A stretch of DNA of 64,000 nucleotides from Planctomycetota bacterium (GTDB lineage: Bacteria; Planctomycetota; UBA1135): contig QQUA01000009.1 in the NCBI GenBank assembly GCA_008501825.1, positions 1 through 64,000 of the forward strand, in the 5' to 3' direction. Positions 33,281 through 43,299 of the stretch are shown here, one piece after another (position 1 is the stretch's first letter; each line of letters begins with the position of its first letter). The position numbers and the translations under genes were made by a program. A model generated the notes under the pieces. It saw nothing but the letters and a program-made list of their open reading frames with translations. It was not told the DNA's origin and made no database searches.

Positions 33281-34776
33281 CGCACGATCTCCTTGGTGCT
33301 CAGGACCACGTAGCGCAAAGCATCAAGCGCGTGGTCGTTCTTCTTCAGCGGCTTCTCGTCCGGGTCTCGATCTTCACGACCGCGGTTCTCCGGATATTTG
33401 TAGCGGCTGAATTCCTTAAGCAGGTGGATGCACTTGGAGTCCACCATCAAACCCGGCTTCTGATCTCCACGGACTACCAGAAGTTCCCGAACCGCACGGA
33501 TGCCTTGGCCAACGTCTTTCTCCGCCTTGGTGGAAGTGATGCCAAAGTTGGCGAGCTCGGCCTGGTGCTCGGGTGACCAGTCCGTGTAAGTCATTTCGAC
33601 CTTTTCCTGTTCGTGGACCTCCTCCAGATCGCCGTTTTCCGTACGGGTCACTTCAAGTTGTTCGAAGTCCGCAAGGGCTTCCACGTGTTGGCCAAGCACC
33701 ATCCGATTGGCGTAGTGCTCATGGAAGACGAAATAGCGGCCGTCCTCGTCAATGCCGACCCAAAGGATTGCGGTTGGGTTGGTGAAGCCGAAGTCCCAAC
33801 CGCGATACACAGTCCAACTACCGGTAGGCCAGCCTTCGGCATCTACCCAACCAGCTTCCTCCATATCGATGACATGAGTTTCGGCAGAGAACCCTGGATA
33901 AACCAAACCTCCCCGATGAGTCGGGATTCCTTCGAACTGCTCCCGGAAGGTTTCCTCGTCCATCATTTCGCGGGCGAAACCTTCTTGCTCGGATCCCATG
34001 ATGGGGTTGTCCCGCGCCGAAACTTGCAAGCTTTCAACCACCAGGCGCCGGCGCGCATCAGGGGAACGGCCCTTTTCTTCAAGCTCGGAAAACCAGTTGT
34101 CGCCGCGGGGAGTAGAGGGAAACAAAGCCACTCCGTTTCGAGTGGTGAGTCGCATCAGCAGATATTCCTCCCAAACCCGCCTGGGCAACCGGGAAGCTTC
34201 GACAACGATCACCCAATCCAATTCCTCGGAAAGGAGGCTGTCCTCCACCATCACCGACTTCACACGGACCCAGGAGTCCGGGATCTCCCCGTCGGGGCTC
34301 CAAGACAGCTGTAACTCCATATCGCCCTGCTTGGGGTTGTTGGTCGATTTGGAAATCCTCCATGGCACCTGACCTGTTTTCTTCAGGGCAGCAAGATCTG
34401 TTTGGATGTAGTCGTATTCCTTCGCCTGGTCGTAACGAGGTGCCACGATCCAGCCTTGAGTTCCAGGGGTGAGCAGAATCGGCAGGACATCCTTCTCCGC
34501 CCAAAGGCTTTTGCCGCCACGAGCACCGCCAGAAAGAACCCGAGCTCGTGCAAGGCTGCTGTGCAATCGCGCTTGCTTTTTCCCCGGCCGATAGTCCAAG
34601 AGTTCGAACAACTTGGCCTTGTCGGGATGAAGTGGCCCCCATTGCCAGAGCCGATTCTGAAGCGCAGGGAAATACCAATAGGGCGACATCCCCCGAAGCT
34701 TGAAAGGCTTCATGGTTCCGGCCCTGCTCTCGTCGTAGCTAGGCTTCGGACCGGCGAGGATGTCCACTTCCTGCAT
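33277..34776 (-). CDS. terL: Terminase large subunit
   Basis: The 499-residue protein has the ATPase Walker A in VLSGGARGGKSLWAEK (about residue 65), Walker B in LDWVIVVEASRL, a coupling motif near LFPSTPRGDN, and an RNase H-type nuclease with TVYRGWDFGFTNPTAI, MTYTDWSPE and KKNDHALDALRYVV. It pumps DNA into proheads and cuts it. The start at 34,776 was chosen for its ATGA overlap with the upstream gene; the longer frame reads through that gene. No small subunit gene is next to it. Confidence 0.93.
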   Translation of the reverse strand: MQEVDILAGPKPSYDESRAGTMKPFKLRGMSPYWYFPALQNRLWQWGPLHPDKAKLFELLDYRPGKKQARLHSSLARARVLSGGARGGKSLWAEKDVLPILLTPGTQGWIVAPRYDQAKEYDYIQTDLAALKKTGQVPWRISKSTNNPKQGDMELQLSWSPDGEIPDSWVRVKSVMVEDSLLSEELDWVIVVEASRLPRRVWEEYLLMRLTTRNGVALFPSTPRGDNWFSELEEKGRSPDARRRLVVESLQVSARDNPIMGSEQEGFAREMMDEETFREQFEGIPTHRGGLVYPGFSAETHVIDMEEAGWVDAEGWPTGSWTVYRGWDFGFTNPTAILWVGIDEDGRYFVFHEHYANRMVLGQHVEALADFEQLEVTRTENGDLEEVHEQEKVEMTYTDWSPEHQAELANFGITSTKAEKDVGQGIRAVRELLVVRGDQKPGLMVDSKCIHLLKEFSRYKYPENRGREDRDPDEKPLKKNDHALDALRYVVLSTKEIVR

Positions 34777-35174
34777 CAGCTTCGACGCTCCCGGTAACGC
34801 AAGACGAGATCGAAACGAGCGGCATTGGGGGCGGTGTCGCGCTTCAAGCGGATGCGAGCGGGCAGGGCCGCTCCGTTGACATAGCCCGGCTGGCTGGCAG
34901 ACGGGTATTGGCAAAGGGCTTCGGTCGCCGGCGTCTCCGGGATCACCTTGATTTCCCCGGTGCCGGGAACGGCGTTGTTGGAGTTGGTGCCTTCCCAGGT
35001 GAACGTGCTGGCGCCGCCCGGATCGATCACCATCACTCCGATGTGGAGAAGGTGCTCCGTGAGGATCCACGGAGTAACCGTGTCCCCCACGCCAAGGTCC
35101 ACCTGACGGACTTCCTGGGGGACGCCCGGGTGGGAGGGGTAGTTGAGGTTCGAACGGCTTTCGGTGACCGCCAT
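34776..35174 (-). CDS. Late protein upstream of the terminase
   Basis: The 132-residue protein looks beta-rich (VRQVDLGVGDTVTPWILTEH, IDPGGASTFTWEGTNSN, VNGAALPARIRLKRD). No family is recognised. It is the first gene after the palindromes at 35,214-35,246 and is coupled to terL, so it is probably structural or an assembly factor. Confidence 0.5.
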   Translation of the reverse strand: MAVTESRSNLNYPSHPGVPQEVRQVDLGVGDTVTPWILTEHLLHIGVMVIDPGGASTFTWEGTNSNNAVPGTGEIKVIPETPATEALCQYPSASQPGYVNGAALPARIRLKRDTAPNAARFDLVLRYRERRS

Positions 35175-35211
35175 GTTTCAGAATGTGGCGACCAAAAATT
35201 GAAAAAGCAAA

Positions 35212-35246
35212 AGTTGGGACCCAATTTCTTTTCAGTTAGGACCCAA
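35212..35246. promoter_or_regulatory. Paired palindromes before the late genes
   Basis: TTGGGACCCAA (35,214-35,224, perfect) and TTAGGACCCAA (35,236-35,246) lie 22 bp apart, just upstream of the gene at 34,776-35,174 and at the end of ssb. The 22-bp spacing is about two helical turns. The same core occurs in the 680-bp block at 3,145. This suggests a late-gene control site. Confidence 0.5.
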
Positions 35247-35577
35247 CCTTCCTTCGAGCGGGGCTCAAGTGATAGGTGAACAGCCGGACAGCCACGAAAG
35301 AACGCCATTCGCCGTGGCCGTCTTTCCACTCTTCAATCCGGAGCTCTCCCGTGATCGTGATGTGCATGCCTTTCTTCACGTATGACAGTAAAGCTTGTGC
35401 GGTTTTCTCGTGGTAAGACCAAACCGACACGTTTGTCCAGAGGTGGGGCTTCTCTCCGGGCTCCCCCGCCTTGGGGTTTCGCCGGCGAATTCCCATTCGG
35501 AAACTCACTCCGGTTTTGCAGTGCTCGGGATCGTTTTGTACGAATCCTGAAAAGCAAACTTGGTTTAGATCCACCAT
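35236..35577 (-). CDS. ssb: Single-stranded DNA-binding protein
   Basis: The 113-residue protein (start MVDLNQVCFSGFVQNDPEH) is a single OB fold with VSFRMGIRRRN, NVSVWSYHEKTAQALLSYVKKG and MHITITGELRIEEWKD, the usual SSB blocks. It lacks the acidic tail that bacterial SSB uses to bind partners; it ends in HLSPARRKVGS. It lies between the recombinase gene and the late operon. The 311-codon frame that includes it is an antisense artefact of the recombinase. Confidence 0.85.
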   Translation of the reverse strand: MVDLNQVCFSGFVQNDPEHCKTGVSFRMGIRRRNPKAGEPGEKPHLWTNVSVWSYHEKTAQALLSYVKKGMHITITGELRIEEWKDGHGEWRSFVAVRLFTYHLSPARRKVGS

Positions 35578-35579
35578 GG

Positions 35580-36548
35580 TCAAGCCCTCCGGGTAAGGAA
35601 GCCGGCGTCGATAGCTCGGTCGAGTTCTGGAAGTTTGTGGGTGTATCGGACCGCCGTTTCTAACCGGCTGTGTCCGAGGAATCTTTGGACAGCGCGAAGG
35701 CTGCCAGTGGCGGCGTAAACGAGATCGCCGGCGGTGTGACGAAGAGCGTGGTAGCCCTTCCACTCCACGCCTGCGCGGCCAGCTAAACGTTGCACGGTGT
35801 TGGCAACAGTCCGGCTTGAGATTGGGCCAACGACGCTCTCCCAAGGGCAGCTTTCTTGCCAGAGCCCGAGACCTCGAAGGAGTTCCGGTGCCATGCGAAC
35901 GCGCCGGCATTTCCCGCCCTTGCCCTTGCGGACAATGAGTTCTCGGGACCCGAGGTTGATGTCCGCCCATTCGAGAGCTCGAACTTCTTCGCGGCGCAAT
36001 CCGCCCACCGCGGCGAGGAGAAGGACCACCAGTTCTTGAGGGCCTTCGGCCGCCATCTTCATGCGGAGAACTTCGGAGACTCCGTAAGGCGGTCGCTTGT
36101 CTTCCGGCAGGGTGGTTTCCGGTCTCGCCTGGATCCGCTCGAAGGGTCGGGCTTCGGTTGCGTTGACCCAACGGAGCGCGGCGAACAAGCCTTTCGCCGA
36201 TGCCAGGTAGACCCGGACGGTGGATGGGCTGGACTTCCGTTCCTCGAGCTCAAGGACCCAAAGCCGACCAAAGTCGACGGGCGGCCGAAGAAGGGACACC
36301 GCCCGGCCGCTGGCCCACCGAACCAGCCCGAGGATGCAGGTCCGGTATTTGGTCGCCGTGGATTTCGATAGCTGGCGGTTGGAGTAGAGCCGCAGGTAAC
36401 CCAGGGCCAGGGAGACCAAGGCTTCGCCGTCCCAGTCGCGGGCCGCCATCGCTGCTCGGCGGTGGCGCGCCTCCGGTTCCATTTCCCCCCAGGTGCGGGC
36501 GATCTCCGCCAGCGATTCCGCGGTCTTCAGGATCGGAAGGGCGTTCAT
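35580..36548 (-). CDS. Tyrosine recombinase, XerC/D-like
   Basis: The 322-residue protein has all catalytic positions: arginine in GGLRREEVRALEW, lysine in RKGKGGKCRRV, HALRHTAG, and LGHSRLETAVRYTHKL with the nucleophilic tyrosine. It is a second recombinase apart from the integrase at 37,073. Standing in the late block beside ssb, it may resolve multimers of replicating phage DNA rather than integrate it. The function is known for the family; the specific role is inferred. Confidence 0.85.
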   Translation of the reverse strand: MNALPILKTAESLAEIARTWGEMEPEARHRRAAMAARDWDGEALVSLALGYLRLYSNRQLSKSTATKYRTCILGLVRWASGRAVSLLRPPVDFGRLWVLELEERKSSPSTVRVYLASAKGLFAALRWVNATEARPFERIQARPETTLPEDKRPPYGVSEVLRMKMAAEGPQELVVLLLAAVGGLRREEVRALEWADINLGSRELIVRKGKGGKCRRVRMAPELLRGLGLWQESCPWESVVGPISSRTVANTVQRLAGRAGVEWKGYHALRHTAGDLVYAATGSLRAVQRFLGHSRLETAVRYTHKLPELDRAIDAGFLTRRA

Positions 36549-36727
36549 CGCTCCCCCTCCTCGAGGCTCAGGATCACCGGAGCGGGAGGTTCAACCGGGG
36601 CTTCCGCCGAACCGAAGAGCCAGCCGCCCACTGCCCACGTCAGCTTGACCACCAGGAAAAGCAAGATCGAAAGAATGAAGCAGGTGGCGGCGCAATCCTG
36701 GAATCCATAGGGGCGGCGATTACGCAT
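36545..36727 (-). CDS. Small single-span membrane protein
   Basis: A 60-residue protein with one hydrophobic segment (CFILSILLFLVVKLTWAVGGWLF) and a proline/glutamate-rich end. It overlaps the recombinase start by four bases. It is the first gene of the leftward block; it may be a superinfection or membrane protein, but nothing proves this. Confidence 0.5.
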   Translation of the reverse strand: MRNRRPYGFQDCAATCFILSILLFLVVKLTWAVGGWLFGSAEAPVEPPAPVILSLEEGER

Positions 36728-38434
<1,707 letters not shown>

Positions 38435-38526
38435 CTTGTTGGAATTCGGGTTGGTTAGACCCGACCTTTCCACACCTACCACTACAAAAGGTGTGGGTCA
38501 AGCTTGAACCCCAAGAAATCAAAAAA

Positions 38527-38829
38527 ATGAGGCGGCTTTTTCCTCTTTTTCTCGTGTTCCTCTTTGTTGCGTGTACCTCGCATGGCACTGAAATCGACTA
38601 CGACGATCTCTCTTGGATCAAGGTCGGTGAAACCACAGAAACCGAATTGGTAGAAAAGTTCGGAAAGCCCGATGGACGCGCCAGGAATTCAGATGGAACT
38701 CAAAACCTTTCCTTTGTCCATGTAAATACAGGCTTCATGGGCTTTGGAGCGGAAATGGAAGGCGTCATTATCACCCTCGATCAAAACGGCAAAGTTCAGA
38801 GATGGACTCATGCCGGCAATGAAGAATGA
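38527..38829 (+). CDS. BamE/SmpA-like lipoprotein (cargo)
   Basis: The 100-residue protein has a lipoprotein signal with the cysteine in LFVACTSHG, then a SmpA/OmlA-type domain: WIKVGETTETELVEKFGKPDGRA and NLSFVHVNTG. Such domains bind outer-membrane proteins or their folding machinery. The start at 38,527 was chosen because the signal peptide begins at once; the longer frame upstream would not be exported. Carried by a prophage, it could change surface exposure or block superinfection (inference). Confidence 0.65.
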   Translation: MRRLFPLFLVFLFVACTSHGTEIDYDDLSWIKVGETTETELVEKFGKPDGRARNSDGTQNLSFVHVNTGFMGFGAEMEGVIITLDQNGKVQRWTHAGNEE

Positions 38830-38845
38830 CGCTTTTCCTTTCCCC

Positions 38846-38982
38846 GGCGATTAACAAGTCGGGGAAGTAAACTCCACATATGGGGCTAGGACGGTCCGGC
38901 TGGTTACCGGGCCATCAGTCCAAAGCCCCTAGGCGTCCCCTTGGGAAACTTTGTTGGACCTTTGGGGGCGCCGCCTTTTTTT
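38846..38982 (+). ncRNA. Conserved folded element, copy 2, ending in a terminator (candidate structured RNA)
   Basis: The plan equals 333-470: first hairpin CCCCGGC with GTCGGGG, then AAGTAAACTCC, an outer stem GGGGCTAGGAC with GTCCAAAGCCCC, an inner stem GGTCCGG with CCGGGCC closing CTGGTTA, and a final stem at 38,932-38,971. Stem bases differ between the copies but pair in each, whereas loops such as CTGGTA and AGTAAACTCC are kept. The last hairpin is followed by seven T, so it can end a transcript made from the left. A small RNA or leader is likely; its target is unknown. Confidence 0.6.
38932..38982 (+). terminator. Intrinsic terminator
   Basis: GGCGTCCCC pairs with GGGGGCGCC and is followed by CGCC and seven T (38,976-38,982). 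It ends transcription from the lipoprotein gene or the folded element before the FRG gene. In unit 1 the same hairpin exists without the T-run. Confidence 0.65.
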
Positions 38983-38984
38983 GT

Positions 38985-39080
38985 GTAGCGCCCGGACCAG
39001 CCGGCCCCTCCCCCAAGGAACCAGCCGCCCGGGCATTAGGGCTGACGGATTGCCACCCGCGAGGTTACAGTTTTTCTTCA
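38985..39080. other. Conserved leader before the FRG gene, copy 2
   Basis: It equals 747-838 apart from a single obvious difference (CCGGGCATTAG against CCGTGCATTAG). Here it follows directly after the terminator, so any promoter of the FRG gene should lie within it. No reading frame explains the conservation. Confidence 0.6.
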
Positions 39081-39088
39081 GGTGAGAA

Positions 39089-39826
39089 ATGAAAAAGGCG
39101 AAAGAACTGTTTCACGAATTTATCCAGTGGTCAGGAGATCTCGGAGGGTGGTTTCGTGGGCAACCATGCGAATGGCCACTAATCCCAGCGATAGGTAGGT
39201 TGCCTGGGTATAGTCCAGTTATCGAAGAAGATTTCCTCCTTCAATTTAAGAACTGCGCTGCGCCTTTTTTATCGGAAAGCTACTTGAGCCCCGCAAATGA
39301 TTGGGAGTGGCTTGCCCTTGCTCAACATCATGGCTTACCTACACGTTTTTTGGATTTGACTTCAAATCCCCTGGTCGCATGTTTCTTTGCCATAAGGAAA
39401 GAGCCCAAAGAAGATGGAGTGGTCTATAACGTTCGTAGGAGTTATGTGCTCTCCCTCGGGAGAATCTATCGGCATCACCTTCTCGGCGAGGCAATTGAAG
39501 CAATCGGCAGTAACCCAATTACTCCGATTTCTTTATCCGAATCAAAGAAAACTCGGATCTTTCAGCCCCCAATGTTTTCAAGGAGAATTGCCGCTCAATC
39601 GTCATATTTGATGTGGACTCACAACCCGAAGGTAAACGTTGAGGAAAGACTTATAGACCGGTTCGTTTTTCCATCGAACCTCAAGAACGGAGTATTGGAA
39701 TTGCTTGACCGAATGGGAATACGGTACTCATCGCTTTTTCCCGGGTTAGATGGCCTTTGCTCCGAAATCGTAATGGGCTTAAATTGGAATGCATTACACA
39801 CCTGGAATAAAGCAATGCCAAAGTGA
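39089..39826 (+). CDS. FRG-domain protein (unit 2)
   Basis: The 245-residue protein has GGWFRGQPCEWPLIPAIGRL at residues 20-39, WEWLALAQHHGLPTRFLD and NPLVACFFAIRK around 72-100, and YSSLFPGLDGLCSEIV near the end. It is the counterpart of the protein at 841-1,647 and differs outside these blocks. The ATG at 39,089 follows AGGTGAGAA, a fair ribosome site. Its place in the same order beside a membrane protein/winged-helix pair supports a conserved module. The activity of the FRG domain is not settled. Confidence 0.8.
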   Translation: MKKAKELFHEFIQWSGDLGGWFRGQPCEWPLIPAIGRLPGYSPVIEEDFLLQFKNCAAPFLSESYLSPANDWEWLALAQHHGLPTRFLDLTSNPLVACFFAIRKEPKEDGVVYNVRRSYVLSLGRIYRHHLLGEAIEAIGSNPITPISLSESKKTRIFQPPMFSRRIAAQSSYLMWTHNPKVNVEERLIDRFVFPSNLKNGVLELLDRMGIRYSSLFPGLDGLCSEIVMGLNWNALHTWNKAMPK

Positions 39827-39949
39827 AATATTTGCCGGCTTGGTGCTGCCTGAGTCATGAGACCGGCAGCTCCCTCTAGGCTGCGTGCCAATTAGGAATT
39901 AATACCTTTTGAGAGTCCATTACACGCTCTAAGCCACATAGGAAAATCT

Positions 39950-40510
39950 CTATTCATAGGTGTTAGATTTCAAGAGCTCGCTAATTTGACACTCTAGAAC
40001 CACAATCCTATCTCGATACTCCTGTTGAAGTTTCTTTGCCATGTTACTCCATTCTACGCCTTCTCCTGGATATCCAATCTTCTGCATCTTAAGAGACTCA
40101 ATCTCAAACGTGGCTTTAAGAGTCGTCATTTCATGGATTTCAGAAACAATCGCTCGGCGGGCAGCGATCTTAGTCTGCTCCTCGAGCTGCTTCACCTGTT
40201 CTTCAAACACTTGGCGGGATTCAGCAAGTTCATTTCTCTGGAGCCGAAGCTCCGCCTTTTGCATCAGAAGCGCGATGAAGAAGAAGATCACTCCCAGGAA
40301 AGAAAAAGTGGCGCCTAGGTGGCCGCCCCAAAAATCACCCCTCTCAGCCTTGTAAGTGGAATCGCCTCCGGCGTAAAGAGCTGGGATCGTTGTTATTGCA
40401 AAAACGGCGAAGGCGAAACAGATAGAACCGATAACTGCCCACCAAATCCAGCGGTCCGGATCCTTCTCGCTCTTGTTGCTTTGGGGTTCACTTTTTACTT
40501 GACTATCCAC
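39950..40510 (-). CDS. Two-span membrane protein with long coiled coil
   Basis: The 186-residue protein has two hydrophobic segments (WIWWAVIGSICFAFAVFAITTI and LGATFSFLGVIFFFIALLMQ), then a coiled coil rich in E/Q/L from about residue 88 to 130 (EEQVKQLEEQTK), then a helical end. The layout resembles small membrane proteins annotated as putative phage abortive-infection proteins; I cannot confirm the family. It is absent from unit 1. It lies downstream of the membrane/winged-helix pair, on the same strand. Confidence 0.6.
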   Translation of the reverse strand: MDSQVKSEPQSNKSEKDPDRWIWWAVIGSICFAFAVFAITTIPALYAGGDSTYKAERGDFWGGHLGATFSFLGVIFFFIALLMQKAELRLQRNELAESRQVFEEQVKQLEEQTKIAARRAIVSEIHEMTTLKATFEIESLKMQKIGYPGEGVEWSNMAKKLQQEYRDRIVVLECQISELLKSNTYE

Positions 40511-40560
40511 GACTCCACCTCAAAAAAGGAGTTCAGAGCCGAGATACTACCACCCCCGCC

Positions 40561-41079
40561 CTACGGCCACCAATGCCTACGCCAAACCTCGGGCAGCAGC
40601 TTCCTAATCGCCTGGCCGGTGCGGTCGCCGGCCATTGCCGCAAAGCACCCGATGAGCACCCAAACGGTTCTGAAGGTGAAAGCGAATCGGAGCCAAAGGC
40701 GTGGCCAGAAGCCCGTGTACTGTTCAAAAGATTCGTAGTAGTCGTCCTTCAGTTCAATCGCTGAAGGCTCCCAGGTCTCCTGCCGAATTTGCTTAGGGAT
40801 TAGATAGGAGATTAAATCAAGGCCACGGGCAATTTTCGAAAAATCGCGCGAATTACTTTTTCCTTCTTCACGAAGCGTTTTCTTCAGAGGTTCTTTTAGA
40901 ATAATTTTGCTATTTAGTACGACTACCTCAATTCGACTCCTTTCGCCTTGAAATTTGAACTCCTGAGATATTTTTTCATTATTGAGACGGATCTCTTCTT
41001 CAATGATAGCATCCAACGATGCTTCATTCTGATTTGCAACTGCCACCGCTCTAATCGAGGAAGAAATTGTCTTTCCCAT
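40561..41079 (-). CDS. Membrane protein of the winged-helix pair (unit 2)
   Basis: The 172-residue protein keeps the last 40 residues of the unit-1 protein: a hydrophobic segment (LWLRFAFTFRTVWVLIGCFAAM) and a tail with GDRTGQAIRKLLPE and WWP. Its soluble part is different apart from a shared IRQETWEP / DDYYESFEQY stretch (REESWED / DDFYESMEKY in unit 1). The strong C-terminal constraint suggests a binding partner or an essential membrane function of the tail. It ends two bases before the winged-helix gene begins. Confidence 0.7.
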   Translation of the reverse strand: MGKTISSSIRAVAVANQNEASLDAIIEEEIRLNNEKISQEFKFQGERSRIEVVVLNSKIILKEPLKKTLREEGKSNSRDFSKIARGLDLISYLIPKQIRQETWEPSAIELKDDYYESFEQYTGFWPRLWLRFAFTFRTVWVLIGCFAAMAGDRTGQAIRKLLPEVWRRHWWP

Positions 41080-41081
41080 AG

Positions 41082-41441
41082 CTACTGCACCTCTCTGTGT
41101 CTCTTGCTTTGACCTATGGAAGATGCACGACCGATTGGCTTCATCGCGGGATGGAGTTGTCGGGTTTCAAGGAAACGAAGAACTTGATTAAAGACTTGAA
41201 CCCCAGAACCCAGGATTTGATATTTCCGAACTCTTCGCTTTCTTCCGTTCGTTTCATGGGTGTCGTACCACCCCTTCACCAGCTTGTCCTTCTCCAACCG
41301 GGCCATCATCTGGTAGAAGCCAGGCATCGATTGCTTCAAGCCTTCCTTGGCCAGTTCCGCACGCAGTTCCTTCCCGGTCATCTCGGAGCCGCGAAGGCAG
41401 CCGAGAACCATGAACTGCTTAGTCGTGATGTCGGGAATCAT
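41082..41441 (-). CDS. Winged-helix protein, PadR-like (unit 2)
   Basis: The 119-residue protein: KQFMVLGCLRGSEMTGKELRAELAKEGLKQS, then FYQMMARLEKDKLVKGW and RRVRKYQILGSG. It lines up with the unit-1 protein throughout but with many changes. It is upstream of the membrane protein, like in unit 1. It may sense a phage or host signal or repress the pair. Binding sites may be in the block to its right. Confidence 0.75.
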   Translation of the reverse strand: MIPDITTKQFMVLGCLRGSEMTGKELRAELAKEGLKQSMPGFYQMMARLEKDKLVKGWYDTHETNGRKRRVRKYQILGSGVQVFNQVLRFLETRQLHPAMKPIGRASSIGQSKRHREVQ

Positions 41442-41571
41442 TTGAAATTACAGTATTGCAACATTAGAGTAACGTCAAGTTATCTCTACTGATCTTGGTA
41501 CTAATCAACGCCGTTTCCTGTTTTGCTTCCTCAGATGAGGGGAAGAAAGAGGAAATGGCCACTATTCCCCC

Positions 41572-42252
41572 AAAAAAATTTCGGGAGCGGGCCATCTCCA
41601 CCCCACAGGCCCGGGGACCTGTCGATCGACCCCCCTTCCCCCTGCCGGATCCCGACAGGCCCGGGGACCTGTCCACCTGGTGGGCCATGGTTTCCGGTAA
41701 CACGCATTACCGGAAAGCGATCGAATCCGCACGCGTGAACGGCGCCGGCGGAGGTGGCGGCGAGGCGGCCCTGGCGCGGGGGTGGAGGCGGACGCGGGGG
41801 CTGGGTGGCGCTCCGGCATGCCCTCTCCCTGGCCCTCTGGCTGCCCTGCAAGGACTTACGGCGATTGGCTCAGATTGGCGGGTGACGCTGCTCTCGGTGG
41901 CTCATGGGCTGTCCTGGTGACGGCAGGACTGGGAGGCAGGTGAAGCGGCTCATATCCCAGCAGGAAGCGGCAAGGCGAGACGTGATGAAGCCTGATTGGG
42001 AAGCAGGTCAGAGCTCCAGAGATTGGGACCCAATCACCCAAGAACGATTGCAGATATATGCAAATGACTGAGCTTTTTGGCGCATGTAAACAAGGAATAA
42101 AGACTCAAACGAAGAGAGGTCCGATACGACCTAAGTAACTGGTTCTATTTTGGTTTACGGAGAAAGAAAGAAAAGGAATACAAGGAAAGAGGTAAACAGA
42201 ACGGAGGAAGTCAGCTTACCAAAATGGTAGTGGATGGAGGGGTGGAGGGCAA
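41572..42252. repeat. 680-bp conserved non-coding block, copy 2
   Basis: It equals 2,695-3,374 with scattered changes and short gaps. Palindrome pairs are CAGGCCCGGGGACCTG at 41,606 and 41,656 (again 50 bp apart), the operator-like pair at 41,691-41,716 and GATTGGGACCCAATC at 42,021-42,035. Both 16-bp repeats carry the same A in place of G, so the two repeats in a unit change together. No gene is seen in it. Confidence 0.8.
41691..41716. promoter_or_regulatory. Operator-like inverted repeat, unit 2
   Basis: TTTCCGGTAA and TTACCGGAAA with the same six-base spacer as at 2,814-2,839, followed by GCGATCGAATCC in both. It is likely bound by the XRE-type regulator of either unit. Confidence 0.65.
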
Positions 42253-42386
42253 TTAAGCTCCCGAATCACCTAGGCAGAGAGCGCCGAGAAACAAAATTGG
42301 CGGGCAGCTTGAGATCTAGCGTTGAAAGGATTGGGGTGGACCTCGATTCAGCCCGACCTCCTGTTCAAGCTTCAGTGAGAGATTCC

Positions 42387-42911
42387 ATGATTTCGGACCG
42401 ACGATTTGTTGTTGCTCTTTTGGTCGGCGTGTCGACCTTGGCCGGCCTCTCCGTCCTCCAGGCCCAGAAAACGGCCATCAACCCCACCCCGCCGCCGACT
42501 CTTAGGGTGGAGTACATTCCCAACCCGAACGACATCGTGAACCTACGGGAAGGCACGTCTTACACCGTTCCTACCGGAATGATTTTGATCATCACAGATT
42601 GGGCGGTAACTCAGCCCAATTTCCCGGCTCCTCCCCAGAATGCGGAAGCTGAGTCGGATGTCCATGCCAGAGTTTTGATAGACAGCCTGGAGGTGTGGGG
42701 CGGAGGATTTGCCGCCTCCATCATCCACAAAAGTGAGTTGCATGGACTGGAAAACGCTCTGGGCATGGCAAGCTCTGGCGGCGGCCATCTGTCTGGTTCC
42801 CTCAGAAGCGGAATCCGGGCAGAAGCCGGTCAAATCGTGGAGATAGATGCAGTGGCGAGCTACGGTGGCCCAATGATGTATGCCTCCGGCTACTTGTACC
42901 CCGCGCAGTAG
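42387..42911 (+). CDS. Small secreted protein, copy carried in unit 2
   Basis: The 174-residue protein has a signal peptide (SDRRFVVALLVGVSTLAGLSVLQAQ) and a beta-rich body with NPTPPPTLRVEYIPNPNDIV, YTVPTGMILIITDWAV and a glycine-rich SSGGGHLSGSLRSGIRAEAG near the end, finishing in YASGYLYPAQ. It is related to genes at 47,944 and 49,254. No family is recognised. It sits in the cargo slot that holds the Panacea pair in unit 1. The upstream part of the longer frame has no signal peptide, so the ATG at 42,387 was chosen. Confidence 0.75.
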   Translation: MISDRRFVVALLVGVSTLAGLSVLQAQKTAINPTPPPTLRVEYIPNPNDIVNLREGTSYTVPTGMILIITDWAVTQPNFPAPPQNAEAESDVHARVLIDSLEVWGGGFAASIIHKSELHGLENALGMASSGGGHLSGSLRSGIRAEAGQIVEIDAVASYGGPMMYASGYLYPAQ

Positions 42912-42915
42912 GCCA

Positions 42916-42946
42916 AATGGGCCTCCATGATTGCGGTCCTGGGGGC
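42916..42946 (+). terminator. Hairpin after the secreted-protein gene
   Basis: GGGCCTCCA pairs with TGGGGGCCC over GATTGCGGTCC-type loop. A similar hairpin with the same loop bases occurs after the related gene, at 48,490-48,520. It probably ends the transcript although no T-run follows. Confidence 0.5.
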
Positions 42947-42971
42947 CCAGCCGAAGGGTAAGTGAGGCAAG

Positions 42972-43184
42972 TCATTCGATTCCTATGTCTGAAATCGATA
43001 CGGCCAATTCTCCTTCGTCGACCGATCGATTGTGCACGTCCGCAATTCGCTGGGCAATCGTGAACTCCAGGCCTTCAACTACGGTTTGGTAGCCTTCGTA
43101 GATTGAAATGCCTTTGCCCCCCACCGAGGTAGGACCCGGAATCAGGATGGGGCCGTACGATTTCCAATTTCCTAGCGAACCCAA
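42972..43184 (-). pseudogene. Relic of the HTPGPW phage gene
   Basis: The frame of 70 codons matches only the C-terminal third of the protein at 5,656-6,114 (ISIYEGYQTVVEGLEFTIAQ and onward); the front including HTPGPW is missing and the visible start is unrelated. It shows where the original phage gene was broken by cargo insertion (43,185-44,466). Confidence 0.7.
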
Positions 43185-43299
43185 GGGACCGAGGATATTT
43201 TTTCCATTATCGGAATGGCACCCCCATCACAGTCTTCCAGGCCGACCGACAAGATTGAATGAAATGACCCGGCGCTTAAAGAAAAGGAGTATTGGCTAG

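Noticed and set aside
33277-35070. Longer form of the large terminase
   Set aside because: The first 98 residues read through the upstream gene in another frame and have no terminase features; the start at 34,776 fits.
35236-36171. A 311-residue version of SSB
   Set aside because: The front is an out-of-frame reading of the recombinase gene.
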